The notes: a model not told the origin generated them from the sequence alone. Counted from the first letter of the stretch, positions 1 through 9,193 are shown. The stretch: DNA of 64,000 nucleotides from Streptomyces seoulensis (GCA_013364255.1 CP054936.1:7582353-7646352), one strand, 5' to 3'. Numbers and translations are program-made.

Positions 1-1131
1 TTCCCGACTGCACGGTCAGCCGACGAGACTTCTTGGAACTCCACCACAACCGTGCATCTGGTCGGAGACTTGACCAGGAGTGACCTAGTGATGGATCGCC
101 GCACAGCAACGCGCGCACTGGCTGGCTCAGCCCTGTCTGGTGCCGCTCTGCTTGATTCCCTTGAGGGCTGGCTTCAGTCCGCCAAGGCCCCCGACCGGGA
201 ACAGCGGCGAGGGCGTCTCGGCATGCGAGAGGTCACGGAACTCGAAGGCACCGCCCGTGCTTTCCGAGCGTGGGACCACCGTTTCGGTGGTGGGCTCCGC
301 CGCAAGGCTGTCGTGGGCCAGCTCAACGAGGTGGCAGGTCATCTGGAAGACCACCAGACGCGGGATGTCGAGCATGGACTGTTCCGCGTGATGGCCCACC
401 TCGCTGGTACGGCTGCGACGATCGCTTGGGACTCCGGACTGCAGAAGCGGGCGCAGGACTACTACCTGCTCGCGCTGCGTGCTGCCCACGCCGGAGCTGA
501 CACCGCGTTCGGTGCCAACGTCCTCGCCGGGATGGCGCGACAGATGCTGTACCGGGACCGCCCCTCGGATGCCCTGGAGCTCGTGCATCTTGCGCAGAAG
601 GGCATCGGGAGGACCACCGGACCCCGACTCCGGGCAATGCTGTACACGAGGGAGGCATGGGCATATGGGGCGATGGGGCGTGTCGCGGCCTTCCGACGTG
701 CCACTGACGAAGCCACCGATGCTCTGTCCGAGGCCGTAGGTAACGAAGAACCCTACTGGATCGCCTACTTCGACAGCGCGGAATTGGCGGGTGTCACCGG
801 AGGTCGTTTGTTGGAGATGGCTCGTCGAGATCCGCATCAGCACGCCGAGCCAGCGGCCGAATTCATCCGCCAGGCTGTTGCCCAGCGTGGCCCGGAGGCC
901 GGCCGGAGCCACGCACTCGATGCCATCGGCTTGGCCGAGTGCCGCTTCCTCGTGGGGGACGTGACCGGCGCCGTGCATCACACTCGGCAGGCCGTGGAAG
1001 CAGCGGCTCTCACCCAGTCCACTCGCGTGCGTACCCAACTCGCCCAGCTGTACCCGTACACGGTCGGCAAGGCCGCGTCTCAGCCGGTGGTCGAGGCCAG
1101 GACAATGATCCGTGACCTGTTGTCCACCTAG
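1..1131 (+). CDS. TPR-type regulator, C-terminal part (5' truncated by window edge)
   Basis: The frame is open from the first base, so the true start lies outside the window; an internal GTG at 52 exists but is unlikely to be the start. The visible part is a helical, alanine- and arginine-rich repeat protein with the DRRTATRALAG segment typical of the linker of Streptomyces XRE-family regulators, whose N-terminal helix-turn-helix would be upstream. About 360 residues of TPR-like helices follow, with no enzyme motif and no membrane segment. The stop (1129-1131) lies 10 bases before the GTG of the next gene, so the two are probably one transcript. Function as a signal-sensing regulator is inferred from family resemblance. 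The call is firm for the C-terminal half of such a protein; the DNA-binding half is not visible. Confidence 0.75.
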   Translation, partial: FPTARSADETSWNSTTTVHLVGDLTRSDLVMDRRTATRALAGSALSGAALLDSLEGWLQSAKAPDREQRRGRLGMREVTELEGTARAFRAWDHRFGGGLRRKAVVGQLNEVAGHLEDHQTRDVEHGLFRVMAHLAGTAATIAWDSGLQKRAQDYYLLALRAAHAGADTAFGANVLAGMARQMLYRDRPSDALELVHLAQKGIGRTTGPRLRAMLYTREAWAYGAMGRVAAFRRATDEATDALSEAVGNEEPYWIAYFDSAELAGVTGGRLLEMARRDPHQHAEPAAEFIRQAVAQRGPEAGRSHALDAIGLAECRFLVGDVTGAVHHTRQAVEAAALTQSTRVRTQLAQLYPYTVGKAASQPVVEARTMIRDLLST

Positions 1132-1141
1132 GAGGATCGAC

Positions 1142-1633
1142 GTGACCACGATCGCCGTCACCGGGCACATGGACCTGACCGAGGCCAGCGTGCCCCTCGT
1201 GCGGGAGGCGCTGCGTCGGGCGCTGGAGGCGTACGGTGCGGATCTGGACGGGATCTCGTGCCTCGCCGCCGGGGCCGACAGCGTCTTCGCCGACGTCGTG
1301 CTGGAGCTGGGCGGCCGATTGTTCGCCGTCATCCCCTCGAAGGACTACCGGGCGGTCAAGGTGAAGCCGGACCATGCCGACACCTTCGACCGCCTCGTGC
1401 GGGCCGCGACCGAAGTGACGGTCCTGGGCCACGAGACCGCGAACCGGACCGCGTACGAGGACGCCAACGCCGTGCTCCTGCGGCGGGCGGACCGTCTCGT
1501 CGCCGTGTGGAACGGCGAGCCGCCGTCCGGCAAGGGCGGCGGCACCGCGGACACCGTCCTCGATGCCCGTGCCGCCGGGCTGCCGGTGGACGTGGTGTGG
1601 CCGGACGGGGCCGTTCGTCGGGCCGGGTGCTGA
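1142..1633 (+). CDS. small Rossmann/SLOG-like protein
   Basis: This 163-residue protein starts at GTG 1142, directly behind an AGGAGG-like ribosome site at 1129-1135 that overlaps the stop of the upstream regulator. An ATG at 1112 is in frame but lies inside the upstream gene and lacks a site. The sequence begins TTIAVTGHMDL and contains a GISCLAAGADSVFADVVLE segment and a VIPSKDY strand, which look like the nucleotide-binding Rossmann pattern of SLOG/DprA-like proteins. No catalytic residues can be assigned. The coupling to a TPR-type regulator suggests the pair works together, possibly as nucleotide-signal sensor and effector, but that is inference. Confidence 0.6.
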   Translation: MTTIAVTGHMDLTEASVPLVREALRRALEAYGADLDGISCLAAGADSVFADVVLELGGRLFAVIPSKDYRAVKVKPDHADTFDRLVRAATEVTVLGHETANRTAYEDANAVLLRRADRLVAVWNGEPPSGKGGGTADTVLDARAAGLPVDVVWPDGAVRRAGC

Positions 1634-1697
1634 TCGGTTCGGGCGTGGGGAAGGGCGGAGGCCGGGCCGGCCCGGGGGTGGGCGGCCCGGCCGAAGG

Positions 1698-3194
1698 TCA
1701 GCCCCTGTGCGCCTCGTGGGCGGACTCGATCTTCTTCCACGACTTCGGCCGCGCGAGCGCCGCGCCCGACTTCGCCGCCGCGAGCGGCCGCGAGGCCGCC
1801 GCGGCCGCCGGCTTCGTCGGCTGGAAGAGCCAGGTGTCGAACAGGGCCGCCAGCGGCTTGCCGGAGATCTGCTCGGCGTACTTCTGGAAGTCGGCCACCG
1901 ACGCGTTGCCGTACGCGTGCGCCGTCGGCCAGCCCTTGAGGATGCGGAAGAACGCGGTGTCGCCGACCTCGTCGCGCAGCGCCTGGATGGCGGCCGCGCC
2001 CCGGTCGTAGACGGCGTCGTCGAACTGGTTGTCCGCACCGGGATCACCCGGCTTGACCGTCCAGAACGGGTCGTCGGCCGGGTGCGAGGCATACACGTAG
2101 TCGGCGAGCTGCTGCGCCGTGCCCTCGCCCTCGTGCTCGGACCACAGCCACTGCGCGTACGTCGCGAAGCCCTCGTTGAGCCAGATGTCCTTCCAGCCCT
2201 TCACCGACACGTCGTCGCCGTACCACTGGTGGCCCAGCTCGTGCACGATCAGCGAGACGTTGGCGCCCTTCGCGAACTGCTTGGGGCTGTAGAAGACGCG
2301 GCCCTGTGTCTCCAGCGCGTACCCGGTGGTCGTGTTCGGGACGTAACCGCCGGCCGCGCTGAAGGGGTACGGCCCGAAGTAGCCGCTCAGCCAGTCGACG
2401 ATCTCCCCGGTGCGCTCCACGCTCGCCCGCGCCGCCCCGTCGTTGTCGCCGAGGTCCTTGCTGTAGGCGTTGATCACCGGGACGCCGCCCTCGGAGACAC
2501 CGGTGGTGACGTCGAACTTCCCGAGCGCCAGCGTGGCCAGGTAGGTCGCCTGCGGCTTGTTCTGCCGCCAGCTGTAGCGGGTCCAGCCCAGCTGCGAGGC
2601 GGTCGCCTGGAGGGTGCCGTTGGAGATCGCCTGGTTGCCGTCCGGCACCGCCACCGACACGTCGTAGGTGGCCTTGTCGCTGGGGTGGTCGTTGCTCGGG
2701 AACCACCACCACGCCGCCTCGGGCTCGTCCGCCGCGACCGCGCCGTCCGGGGTGCGGTGCCAGGCGGTGAAGCCGTACGCGCTCTTCGTGGACGGCACCC
2801 CGCTGTAGCGGACGACCACGGTGACCGCCGTGCCCTTGGCCAGCGGCGTCTTCGGCGTGACCACCAGCTCGTGCTGCCCGGACGTGGTGAAGGCGGCCTT
2901 CGTGCCGTTGACCCGCACCTCGCTCACGTCCAGCAGGAAGTCCAGGTCGAAGCTGGACAGGTCCTGCGTGGTCCGCGCGGAGAGCGTCGCGGTGCCCTCC
3001 AGCTCGTCCGTCGCCGGCTGGTACTTCAGCCTCAGGTCGTAGTGGGAGACGTCGTAGCCGCCGTTGCCGTAGTCGGGGTAGTAGGGGTCGCCGATGCCCG
3101 GCGCGCCGGGGGAGTAGCTCGCGGCCGATGCCGGGATCGCCAGCAGGAGGGAGGCCGCCGCCAGTACGCCCGGGGCGAGGATTCTGCGGTGCAC
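1698..3194 (-). CDS. secreted M1-family metallopeptidase
   Basis: A 498-residue zinc aminopeptidase-type protein. The N-terminus is a Sec signal peptide (MHRRILAPG, a hydrophobic stretch, then PASAASY), so it acts outside the cell. The zinc site HELGHQW is near residue 316, followed by the third ligand in WLNEGFATY, spaced as in gluzincins (HExxH-x18-E). The exopeptidase GAMEN motif is replaced by YALETQ, as in many short actinobacterial M1 proteins, so substrate preference is open. At about 500 residues it is shorter than aminopeptidase N (about 850) and lacks the long C-terminal helical domain. It is divergent from a second secreted peptidase-like gene at 3400, which suggests shared use in extracellular peptide breakdown. 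Confidence 0.93.
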   Translation of the reverse strand: MHRRILAPGVLAAASLLLAIPASAASYSPGAPGIGDPYYPDYGNGGYDVSHYDLRLKYQPATDELEGTATLSARTTQDLSSFDLDFLLDVSEVRVNGTKAAFTTSGQHELVVTPKTPLAKGTAVTVVVRYSGVPSTKSAYGFTAWHRTPDGAVAADEPEAAWWWFPSNDHPSDKATYDVSVAVPDGNQAISNGTLQATASQLGWTRYSWRQNKPQATYLATLALGKFDVTTGVSEGGVPVINAYSKDLGDNDGAARASVERTGEIVDWLSGYFGPYPFSAAGGYVPNTTTGYALETQGRVFYSPKQFAKGANVSLIVHELGHQWYGDDVSVKGWKDIWLNEGFATYAQWLWSEHEGEGTAQQLADYVYASHPADDPFWTVKPGDPGADNQFDDAVYDRGAAAIQALRDEVGDTAFFRILKGWPTAHAYGNASVADFQKYAEQISGKPLAALFDTWLFQPTKPAAAAASRPLAAAKSGAALARPKSWKKIESAHEAHRG

Positions 3195-3399
3195 GTCAGC
3201 TCCAAGTCGTAGGAACGTGAAGTCTGTTCGGAGCCTATTCAGTCGCTGTGGGCACAGGCATGTCCATGGCCACCCCTGTCACACGATCGCCATTCGGCCG
3301 ACATGCGTCGCGCACGCGGATCCCCCTCTTCCCGGCGAATCCGGCGACACGTCAGTTGCTCTCTTCTGCACGGGAGTTGTCGGCTGTACCGTCCCGCTC

Positions 3400-5406
3400 A
3401 TGCCGAACAGCATGCGCATGACGATCTGGAGACGGCTGGTCCTGACGGTCACCGCCGTCCTGGCGGCCGCCCTCCTCACCCCCGCGGCGGCGCACGGCGC
3501 CCCGCGCGACGACCGGGCCCCGCGCGAGAGCCAACCCGTCTACTCGTACGCGGACGCGATCCGCGAGTCGGTGTGGGTCGACACCGGACTCGACGGCGAC
3601 GGCGACGGACGCACCGACCGCGTCGCCGCCGACATCGTCCGCCCCCGCGAACCCGCCCTACAGGGCCGGAAAGTGCCCGTCATCATGGACGCCAGCCCGT
3701 ACTACTCCTGCTGCGGGCGCGGCAACGAGAGCCAGACCAAGACCTACGACGCGGCCGGCCACGTCGTCCAGATGCCCCTGTTCTACGACAACTACTTCGT
3801 GCCCCGCGGCTACGCCTTCGTCGGCGTCGACCTCGCCGGCACCGACCGCTCCGACGGCTGCGTCGACGTCGGCGGCCGCTCCGACGTCCAGTCCGCCAAG
3901 GCGGTGGTGGACTGGCTCAACGGCCGCGGCCGCGCCTACACCACCCGCACCGGCTCCACCCCGGCCAGGGCGACCTGGACCAACGGCAGGACCGGCATGA
4001 TCGGCAAGAGCTGGGACGGCACCATCGCCAACGGCGTGGCCGCCACCGGCGTCAAGGGCCTGAAGACCATCGTGCCGATCAGCGCCATCTCCTCCTGGTA
4101 CGACTACTACTTCGCCCAGGGCGCCCCGCTCTACGACTCCGGCCCCGACTGGCTGTCCGACTACGTCGAGAGCGACACCGCCCGCGCCCACTGCGCCGCC
4201 GAACAGCGGAAGATCGTCGCCGGCGCCCCGCGCACCGGTGACTGGACCCCGTTCTGGACCGAGCGCGACTACGTCAAGGACGCGAGCAAGGTCCGGGCCA
4301 GCGTCTTCGTCGTCCACGGCATGCAGGACCTCAACGTCCGCACCAAGAACTTCGGCCAGTGGTGGGACGCCCTCGCCGCCAACGGCGTGCAGCGCAAGAT
4401 CTGGCTCTCCCAGACCGGCCACGTCGATCCGTTCGACTACCGCCGCGGCGCCTGGGTGGACACCCTGCACCGCTGGTTCGACCACGAACTCCTCGGCTAC
4501 GACAACGGCATCGACCGCGAGCCCGTGGCCGACGTCGAACGCCACCCCGACCAGTGGACCACCTCCGCCTCCTGGCCGCCGCGCGGCACCGCCGCCACCA
4601 CGCTGCGCCCCGCGCCCGGCGCGCAGTCCGGCGTCGGCGTCCTCGGGCTGCGTCCGGCCCGCGGCAGCGAGACCTTCACCGACGACCCGTCGCTGAGCGA
4701 GACCGACTGGGCCGCGCTGATCGACCGGCCGACCCCGGAGAAGGCCGGCTTCGTCACCGGACCGCTCAGCCACGACCTGCGGCTCGCCGGCTCCTCCAAG
4801 GTGACCGTCACCGCGACCCCGACCACCGCCACGGCGCACCTCTCCGCCGTCCTGGTCGACCTCGGCCCGGACACCATCCGCGACTACGGCGACGTGGACG
4901 AGGGCATCACCACCCTCGCCGACCGCACCTGCTGGGGCGCGAGCACCGCGGGCGACAGCTCCTGCTACAAGGAGACCGCGGCGAAGACGACGGCCGTCGA
5001 CCACACCGTCGTCAGCCGCGGCTGGGCCGACCTCGGGAACTGGGCGGGCGACGGCAAGGGCCGCTCGCTCACCCCGGGCCGGGCGTACACGATCACCCTC
5101 GACCTGGCGGCGACCGACCACGTGGTGCCCAAGGGCCACCGCCTGGCGCTGATCGTGGCGGGCACCGACAAGGACCTCATCGACCCGCCGTCGAGCACGC
5201 CCACCCTGACCGTGGACCTGTCCCGTACGTCGGCGAAGCTGCCGCTGGTCGGCGGCGCGGCGGCGTTCGCGCGGGCGACGACGGGCGACGGGCGGGCGTC
5301 GGCGGGCGACACGGCCGCGCCGACCGGGTCCGCGGCGGCCTCCGGCGGCCGGAGCCCGCACGGTGTCCGGCACCCGAGCACCGCGCACCGGATCCCGGGT
5401 CAGTGA
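3400..5406 (+). CDS. secreted X-Pro dipeptidyl-peptidase-like serine hydrolase (CocE/NonD)
   Basis: Starts at ATG 3400 (ATGs at 3412 and 3418 are alternatives), giving about 668 residues with a signal peptide ending near AAAHGAP. The alpha/beta-hydrolase domain carries a nucleophile Ser in GKSWDG at about residue 204, an acid Asp in HGMQDLN at about 310 and a His in TGHVDP at about 341, in the order expected for the S15/CocE family. The C-terminal part is the jelly-roll X-Pro dipeptidyl-peptidase C-terminal domain, followed by a low-complexity Ala/Gly-rich tail. The likely role is removal of X-Pro dipeptides or hydrolysis of esters outside the cell. It faces away from the M1 peptidase, with 205 bases between the two starts. 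Confidence 0.9.
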   Translation: MPNSMRMTIWRRLVLTVTAVLAAALLTPAAAHGAPRDDRAPRESQPVYSYADAIRESVWVDTGLDGDGDGRTDRVAADIVRPREPALQGRKVPVIMDASPYYSCCGRGNESQTKTYDAAGHVVQMPLFYDNYFVPRGYAFVGVDLAGTDRSDGCVDVGGRSDVQSAKAVVDWLNGRGRAYTTRTGSTPARATWTNGRTGMIGKSWDGTIANGVAATGVKGLKTIVPISAISSWYDYYFAQGAPLYDSGPDWLSDYVESDTARAHCAAEQRKIVAGAPRTGDWTPFWTERDYVKDASKVRASVFVVHGMQDLNVRTKNFGQWWDALAANGVQRKIWLSQTGHVDPFDYRRGAWVDTLHRWFDHELLGYDNGIDREPVADVERHPDQWTTSASWPPRGTAATTLRPAPGAQSGVGVLGLRPARGSETFTDDPSLSETDWAALIDRPTPEKAGFVTGPLSHDLRLAGSSKVTVTATPTTATAHLSAVLVDLGPDTIRDYGDVDEGITTLADRTCWGASTAGDSSCYKETAAKTTAVDHTVVSRGWADLGNWAGDGKGRSLTPGRAYTITLDLAATDHVVPKGHRLALIVAGTDKDLIDPPSSTPTLTVDLSRTSAKLPLVGGAAAFARATTGDGRASAGDTAAPTGSAAASGGRSPHGVRHPSTAHRIPGQ

Positions 5407-5436
5407 CGCGCTGACGGCCCGACGGCCCCCTGCCAC

Positions 5437-5464
5437 GACAGCGAGGTCATGACAGCGAGGTCAC
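5437..5464. repeat. 14-nt tandem duplication
   Basis: GACAGCGAGGTCAT at 5437-5450 is followed directly by GACAGCGAGGTCAC at 5451-5464. It lies between two convergent genes, in the 89-base gap after the X-Pro peptidase stop. No function is evident; replication slippage is the simplest origin. Confidence 0.8.
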
Positions 5465-5495
5465 GACGGCGGGCCGTCGGTCCATCGGTCGGCGC

Positions 5496-6452
5496 TCAGG
5501 CGGCCGGGCGCACCAGCCCGGCCGCCTGACGCGCGCACCCCCACGCCACGGTGACGCCCGCGCCGCCGTGCCCGTAGTTGTGCACCAGGACCCGCCCGTC
5601 CGGCAGTGCCTCCCGCTCCAGCCGCACCGCGTGCCGGGCCGGACGCAGCCCGACCCGGTGCTCCAGCACCCGCGCCCCGGCGATCTCCGGCCGTACGGCC
5701 GCGCAGCGCGCGACGATCGCCTCGGCCACCGCCGGGTCGGGCGTCAGCGACCAGTCGTCCTCCTCGGCGGTCCCGCCGAGGATCAGACCGCCGGGCTGCG
5801 GGAAGTAGTAGACGGAGGCCGCCGAGGCGTGGTCCACGCAGGTCAGCCAGGTGGTGATGCCGGGGTTCTCCACGACGACGAGCTGTCCGCGCACCGGCCG
5901 GACCGCCGGGTCCGGCACCAGGTCGCGGGCGCCGAGCCCCGTGCAGTTCACGACCACCGGGGCGTCCACGGCGGCCAGCTCCGTGACCGTACGCTCCTCG
6001 ATCCCGCCGCCCGCCGCCAGCAGCCGCTGCCGCAGCCAGGCCAGGTGCGCCGGCATGTCGATCAGCGGCAGCCGCGCCCACAGCGCCGGACCGGGATGCT
6101 CGTCGGCGGTCGCCACGCGCAGTTCCGGCACCCGCGCCGCCCACGGCCCGAGCGAGTCGAACCCGGTGTCGGCGTGTACTCCCGCCACCATCCGCACACC
6201 CGTCTGTCCGGGGCGTGCGGCCAGCTCCTCGTACACCGCCAGGGACTCCAGCGACCAGTCCCCGACCAGCGACTCCGGCTCGATCCGGTACGGCCACCAC
6301 AGGGCGCCCGCGACGGCGGACGTCGTCCGCTCGGCCGGCTCGCTCGTCCACACCCGCACCCGCGCGCCGCGCTCGGCCAGCACGAGCGCGGTCGTCAGCC
6401 CGATGACCCCGCCACCGACCACCACGACTTCGCCGCTCACTCCCACGTCCAC
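5496..6452 (-). CDS. FAD-dependent D-amino-acid oxidase
   Basis: About 318 residues from GTG 6452 (GTG 6446 and 6440 are close alternatives), the usual size of bacterial D-amino-acid oxidases. The N-terminus carries the FAD dinucleotide fold VVVVGGGVIGLTTALVLAERG. VNCTGLGARDL and VRGQLVVVENPG follow in family order, and the C-terminal HNYGHGGAGVTVAWGCA is the hallmark DAAO signature. It should oxidise D-amino acids to keto acids, ammonia and peroxide in the cytoplasm. The gene is divergent from the dienelactone-hydrolase-fold gene at 6616; the 163-base intergenic region holds TGGCAGAAC repeats. Confidence 0.92.
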   Translation of the reverse strand: MDVGVSGEVVVVGGGVIGLTTALVLAERGARVRVWTSEPAERTTSAVAGALWWPYRIEPESLVGDWSLESLAVYEELAARPGQTGVRMVAGVHADTGFDSLGPWAARVPELRVATADEHPGPALWARLPLIDMPAHLAWLRQRLLAAGGGIEERTVTELAAVDAPVVVNCTGLGARDLVPDPAVRPVRGQLVVVENPGITTWLTCVDHASAASVYYFPQPGGLILGGTAEEDDWSLTPDPAVAEAIVARCAAVRPEIAGARVLEHRVGLRPARHAVRLEREALPDGRVLVHNYGHGGAGVTVAWGCARQAAGLVRPAA

Positions 6453-6517
6453 GCCAGGACCGTAACGGAAGGCCCCCCACCACGCTCCCCCCGGGCCCCG
6501 CACCGCCGCCCGCCCAC

Positions 6518-6574
6518 TGGCAGAACGCCCGGCAACGGGATGCTCTCGAAGCGCTGCTCTGCCGATGGCAGAAC
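6518..6574. promoter_or_regulatory. TGGCAGAAC direct repeats and TCTGCC-GAT-GGCAGA palindrome
   Basis: TGGCAGAAC occurs at 6518-6526 and again at 6566-6574, exactly 48 bases apart. The second copy overlaps the perfect inverted repeat TCTGCCGATGGCAGA (6558-6572). It sits between the divergent DAAO and hydrolase-fold genes, about 45 bases before ATG 6616, where an operator would be expected. The binding protein is unknown. Confidence 0.45.
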
Positions 6575-6615
6575 ACCGGCCGGACCGGACTCGACGATCA
6601 CTACAGTCCGGTCTC

Positions 6616-7362
6616 ATGACGGCGATGACGACGCGTACGGTCGAGTACCCGGCCGACGGTTTGACGATGATCGGGCACCTCGCGCTCCCGGCCGGTGCCG
6701 ACCGCCGGCCCGCGGTGCTGCTCGGACCGGAGGGCATGGGGCTCAGCGACGTCGAGCGCCGCCGGGCCGACGCACTCGCCGAGCTGGGATACGTGGCGCT
6801 GGCCTTCGACCTCCACGGCGGGCGCTATCTGGGCGACCCCGAGGAGATGCTGGCCCGGTGCATGCCGCTGCTCGCCGATCCCGACCGGATGCGGGGCATC
6901 GGCCGTGCGGCGCTCGACGTGTTGCGCGCCGAACCGCGGACCGACCCCGACCGGATCGCCGCCGTCGGGTACGGCACCGGGGGCGCCATCGGCCTGGAAC
7001 TCGGGCGGGCCGGCGTGAGCCTGCGCGCGATCGGGACCGTCAACGCGCTGACCACGGGCCGACCGGGCGAGGCGGCGCGCATCCGCTGCCCGGTGTGGGC
7101 CGGGGTCGGGTCGGAGGACCCGATCATGCCGGCCGCGCAACGCGACGCGTTCGCCGCCGAGCTGCAGGCCGCGGGCGTCGACTGGCGCCTCACGGTCTAC
7201 GGCGGCGCCCTGCACGCCTTCCACCACCCGCCGGTCGACCACCCCGCGGTCCCCGGCGTCGGCCACCACCCACGGCACGCGCGACGCGCCTGGCGCGACG
7301 TCGTCGCCCTGCTCACCGAGTGCTTGCCCGTGGGGGAGGATCCGGGGGCACGACCCTGGTGA
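6616..7362 (+). CDS. dienelactone-hydrolase-fold protein lacking the catalytic Cys
   Basis: About 248 residues from ATG 6616. The fold and motif order are those of the dienelactone hydrolase family: VLLGPEGMG, then FDLHGGRYLG, then the nucleophile-elbow region, Asp168 in GSEDPIMP and His200 in GGALHAFHH. In active members the elbow reads GYCxGG; here it is GYGTGG, so Gly120 occupies the Cys/Ser position. Ordinary hydrolase activity is therefore unlikely, although the acid and the His are kept. It could be a binding or regulatory homologue or use other chemistry. The gene stands alone between DAAO and the ABC-F ATPase. Confidence 0.85.
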   Translation: MTAMTTRTVEYPADGLTMIGHLALPAGADRRPAVLLGPEGMGLSDVERRRADALAELGYVALAFDLHGGRYLGDPEEMLARCMPLLADPDRMRGIGRAALDVLRAEPRTDPDRIAAVGYGTGGAIGLELGRAGVSLRAIGTVNALTTGRPGEAARIRCPVWAGVGSEDPIMPAAQRDAFAAELQAAGVDWRLTVYGGALHAFHHPPVDHPAVPGVGHHPRHARRAWRDVVALLTECLPVGEDPGARPW

Positions 7363-7479
7363 GCATGCCGGCGCAGGGCCCGGCCGGCGTCGGACACATC
7401 CGCCCGATCCCTGGAGCGGTACGCCCGCCCCCGCACCCCGCGCCCGCCCCGGCCGGCGGGCACTAGGATCGGCCCCCTG

Positions 7480-9126
7480 ATGACTGCCACCCTCGTCGCC
7501 AAGAATCTCGCCGCCGGACACGGCGACCGCGCGCTGTTCTCCGGACTCGACCTCGTCGTCGCGCCCGGGGACGTCATCGGGCTGGTCGGCGCCAACGGCG
7601 CGGGCAAGTCCACGCTGCTGCGGATGCTCGCCGGGCTCAGCACACCCGAACAGGGCGAACTGACCCTCTCCCCGCCCACCGCCGCCGTCGGCCACCTGCC
7701 GCAGGAACCCGACCGCCGCCCCGGCGAGACCGTACGGGAGTTCCTGGCCCGCCGTACCGGCGTCGCCGCCGCCCAGCGGGCGATGGACGAGGCGACCCAG
7801 GCACTCGTGGACTCCGCGCCCGGCGCGGACGACGCCTACGCCGGCGCACTGGAGCGCTGGCTCGACCTGGGCGGCGCCGACCTCGACGAGCGGGCCGAGG
7901 AGACCGCCGACTCCCTCGGCCTGGCCGTCGACCTCGACCAGCCGATGACCTCCCTGTCCGGCGGCCAGGCGGCCCGCGCCCAACTCGCCTCGCTGCTGCT
8001 CTCCCGCTACGACGTCTTCCTGCTGGACGAGCCCACCAACGACCTCGACCTGGACGGCCTCGAACGCCTCGAACGCTTCGTGACCGGGCTGCGGGCCGGG
8101 ACGGTCGTCGTCAGCCACGACCGCGAGTTCCTCACCCGCACCGTCACCAAGGTCCTCGAACTCGACCTCGCCCAGGGGCAGATCAACCTCTACGGCGGCG
8201 GCTACGCGGCCTATCTGGAGGAGCGCGACGTGGCCCGCCGGCACGCCCGCGACGATTACGAGGAGTACGCCGACAAGCGGGCCTCCCTCCAGGACCGGGC
8301 GCAGACGCAGCGGTCCTGGATGGACAAGGGCGTCAAGAACGCCCGGCGCAAGGCGGGCAACGACAACGACAAGATCGGCCGCAAGTTCCGCAGCGAGGCC
8401 AGCGAGAAGCAGGCCGCCAAGGCGCGGCAGACCCAGCGGATGATCGAACGCCTGGAGGTCGTGGAGGAACCGCGCAAGGAGTGGGAACTGCGCATGGAGA
8501 TCGCGGCGGCGCCGCGTTCCGGCGCGGTCGTCGCCACGCTGCGCGACGCGGAGGTGCGGCGCGACGGCTTCGTGCTCGGGCCGGTCTCGCTCCAGATCGA
8601 CTGGGCGGACCGGGTCGCGGTCACCGGTGCGAACGGCGCCGGGAAGTCGACCCTGCTGGCCGCCCTGCTGGGCCGGCTGCCGCTGGACGCGGGGCACGCG
8701 GCCCTGGGCTCCGGTGTTCTGGTCGGCGAGGTCGACCAGGCCCGCCGGCTCTTCCACGGCGACGAGACGCTGCTGGACGCCTTCCGCGCGGCGGTCCCGG
8801 ACACCGAACCGGTCGAAGTCCGCACGCTGCTGGCCAAGTTCGGGCTGAAGAGCGAGCACGTGCTGCGGCCCGCCGCGACGCTGTCGCCGGGGGAGCGCAC
8901 CCGGGCGGCGCTCGCCCTGCTCCAGGGGCGGGGGGTCAACCTGCTGGTCCTGGACGAGCCGACCAACCACCTCGACCTGCCGGCGATCGAACAGCTGGAG
9001 TCGGCGCTGGACGCCTACGAGGGGACGCTGCTGCTGGTCACCCACGACCGCCGGATGCTGTCCGCGGTCCGGACGAACCGTCACTTGGAGGTGGCGGACG
9101 GCAAGGTGACGGAGCATCAGGTGTAG
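7480..9126 (+). CDS. ABC-F family ATPase
   Basis: A soluble 548-residue protein with two ABC domains and no membrane segments, the ABC-F arrangement. Both Walker A motifs read GANGAGKST (near residue 40 and residue 390). The signature motifs are LSGGQ in domain 1 and LSPGE in domain 2, and both Walker B regions read LLDEPTNDLD or VLDEPTNHLD. A charged interdomain linker rich in Lys and Arg (about residues 245-330) fits the P-site tRNA interaction motif. ABC-F proteins act on the ribosome as translation factors or antibiotic-protection factors; which applies here cannot be told from sequence. The start at ATG 7480 has only a weak ribosome site. Confidence 0.93.
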   Translation: MTATLVAKNLAAGHGDRALFSGLDLVVAPGDVIGLVGANGAGKSTLLRMLAGLSTPEQGELTLSPPTAAVGHLPQEPDRRPGETVREFLARRTGVAAAQRAMDEATQALVDSAPGADDAYAGALERWLDLGGADLDERAEETADSLGLAVDLDQPMTSLSGGQAARAQLASLLLSRYDVFLLDEPTNDLDLDGLERLERFVTGLRAGTVVVSHDREFLTRTVTKVLELDLAQGQINLYGGGYAAYLEERDVARRHARDDYEEYADKRASLQDRAQTQRSWMDKGVKNARRKAGNDNDKIGRKFRSEASEKQAAKARQTQRMIERLEVVEEPRKEWELRMEIAAAPRSGAVVATLRDAEVRRDGFVLGPVSLQIDWADRVAVTGANGAGKSTLLAALLGRLPLDAGHAALGSGVLVGEVDQARRLFHGDETLLDAFRAAVPDTEPVEVRTLLAKFGLKSEHVLRPAATLSPGERTRAALALLQGRGVNLLVLDEPTNHLDLPAIEQLESALDAYEGTLLLVTHDRRMLSAVRTNRHLEVADGKVTEHQV

Positions 9127-9193
9127 GCGCGCGGTGAACGGTCGCCGACGGGTTCGGGGTGTACCGGCCATGAGCGGCGTCGGGGCGGGGGCC

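Noticed and set aside
3658..5436. A 592-codon minus-strand frame over the X-Pro peptidase
   Set aside because: Antisense to a gene with signal peptide, catalytic triad and C-terminal domain; Val/Asp/Gly-rich nonsense.
7480..9126. ABC-F gene as a specific antibiotic resistance determinant
   Set aside because: Sequence alone cannot separate resistance ABC-F proteins from housekeeping ones, and no antibiotic cluster lies nearby.
6601..9171. An 856-codon minus-strand frame over the hydrolase-fold and ABC-F genes
   Set aside because: Antisense shadow of the ABC-F gene, whose Walker motifs are on the plus strand.
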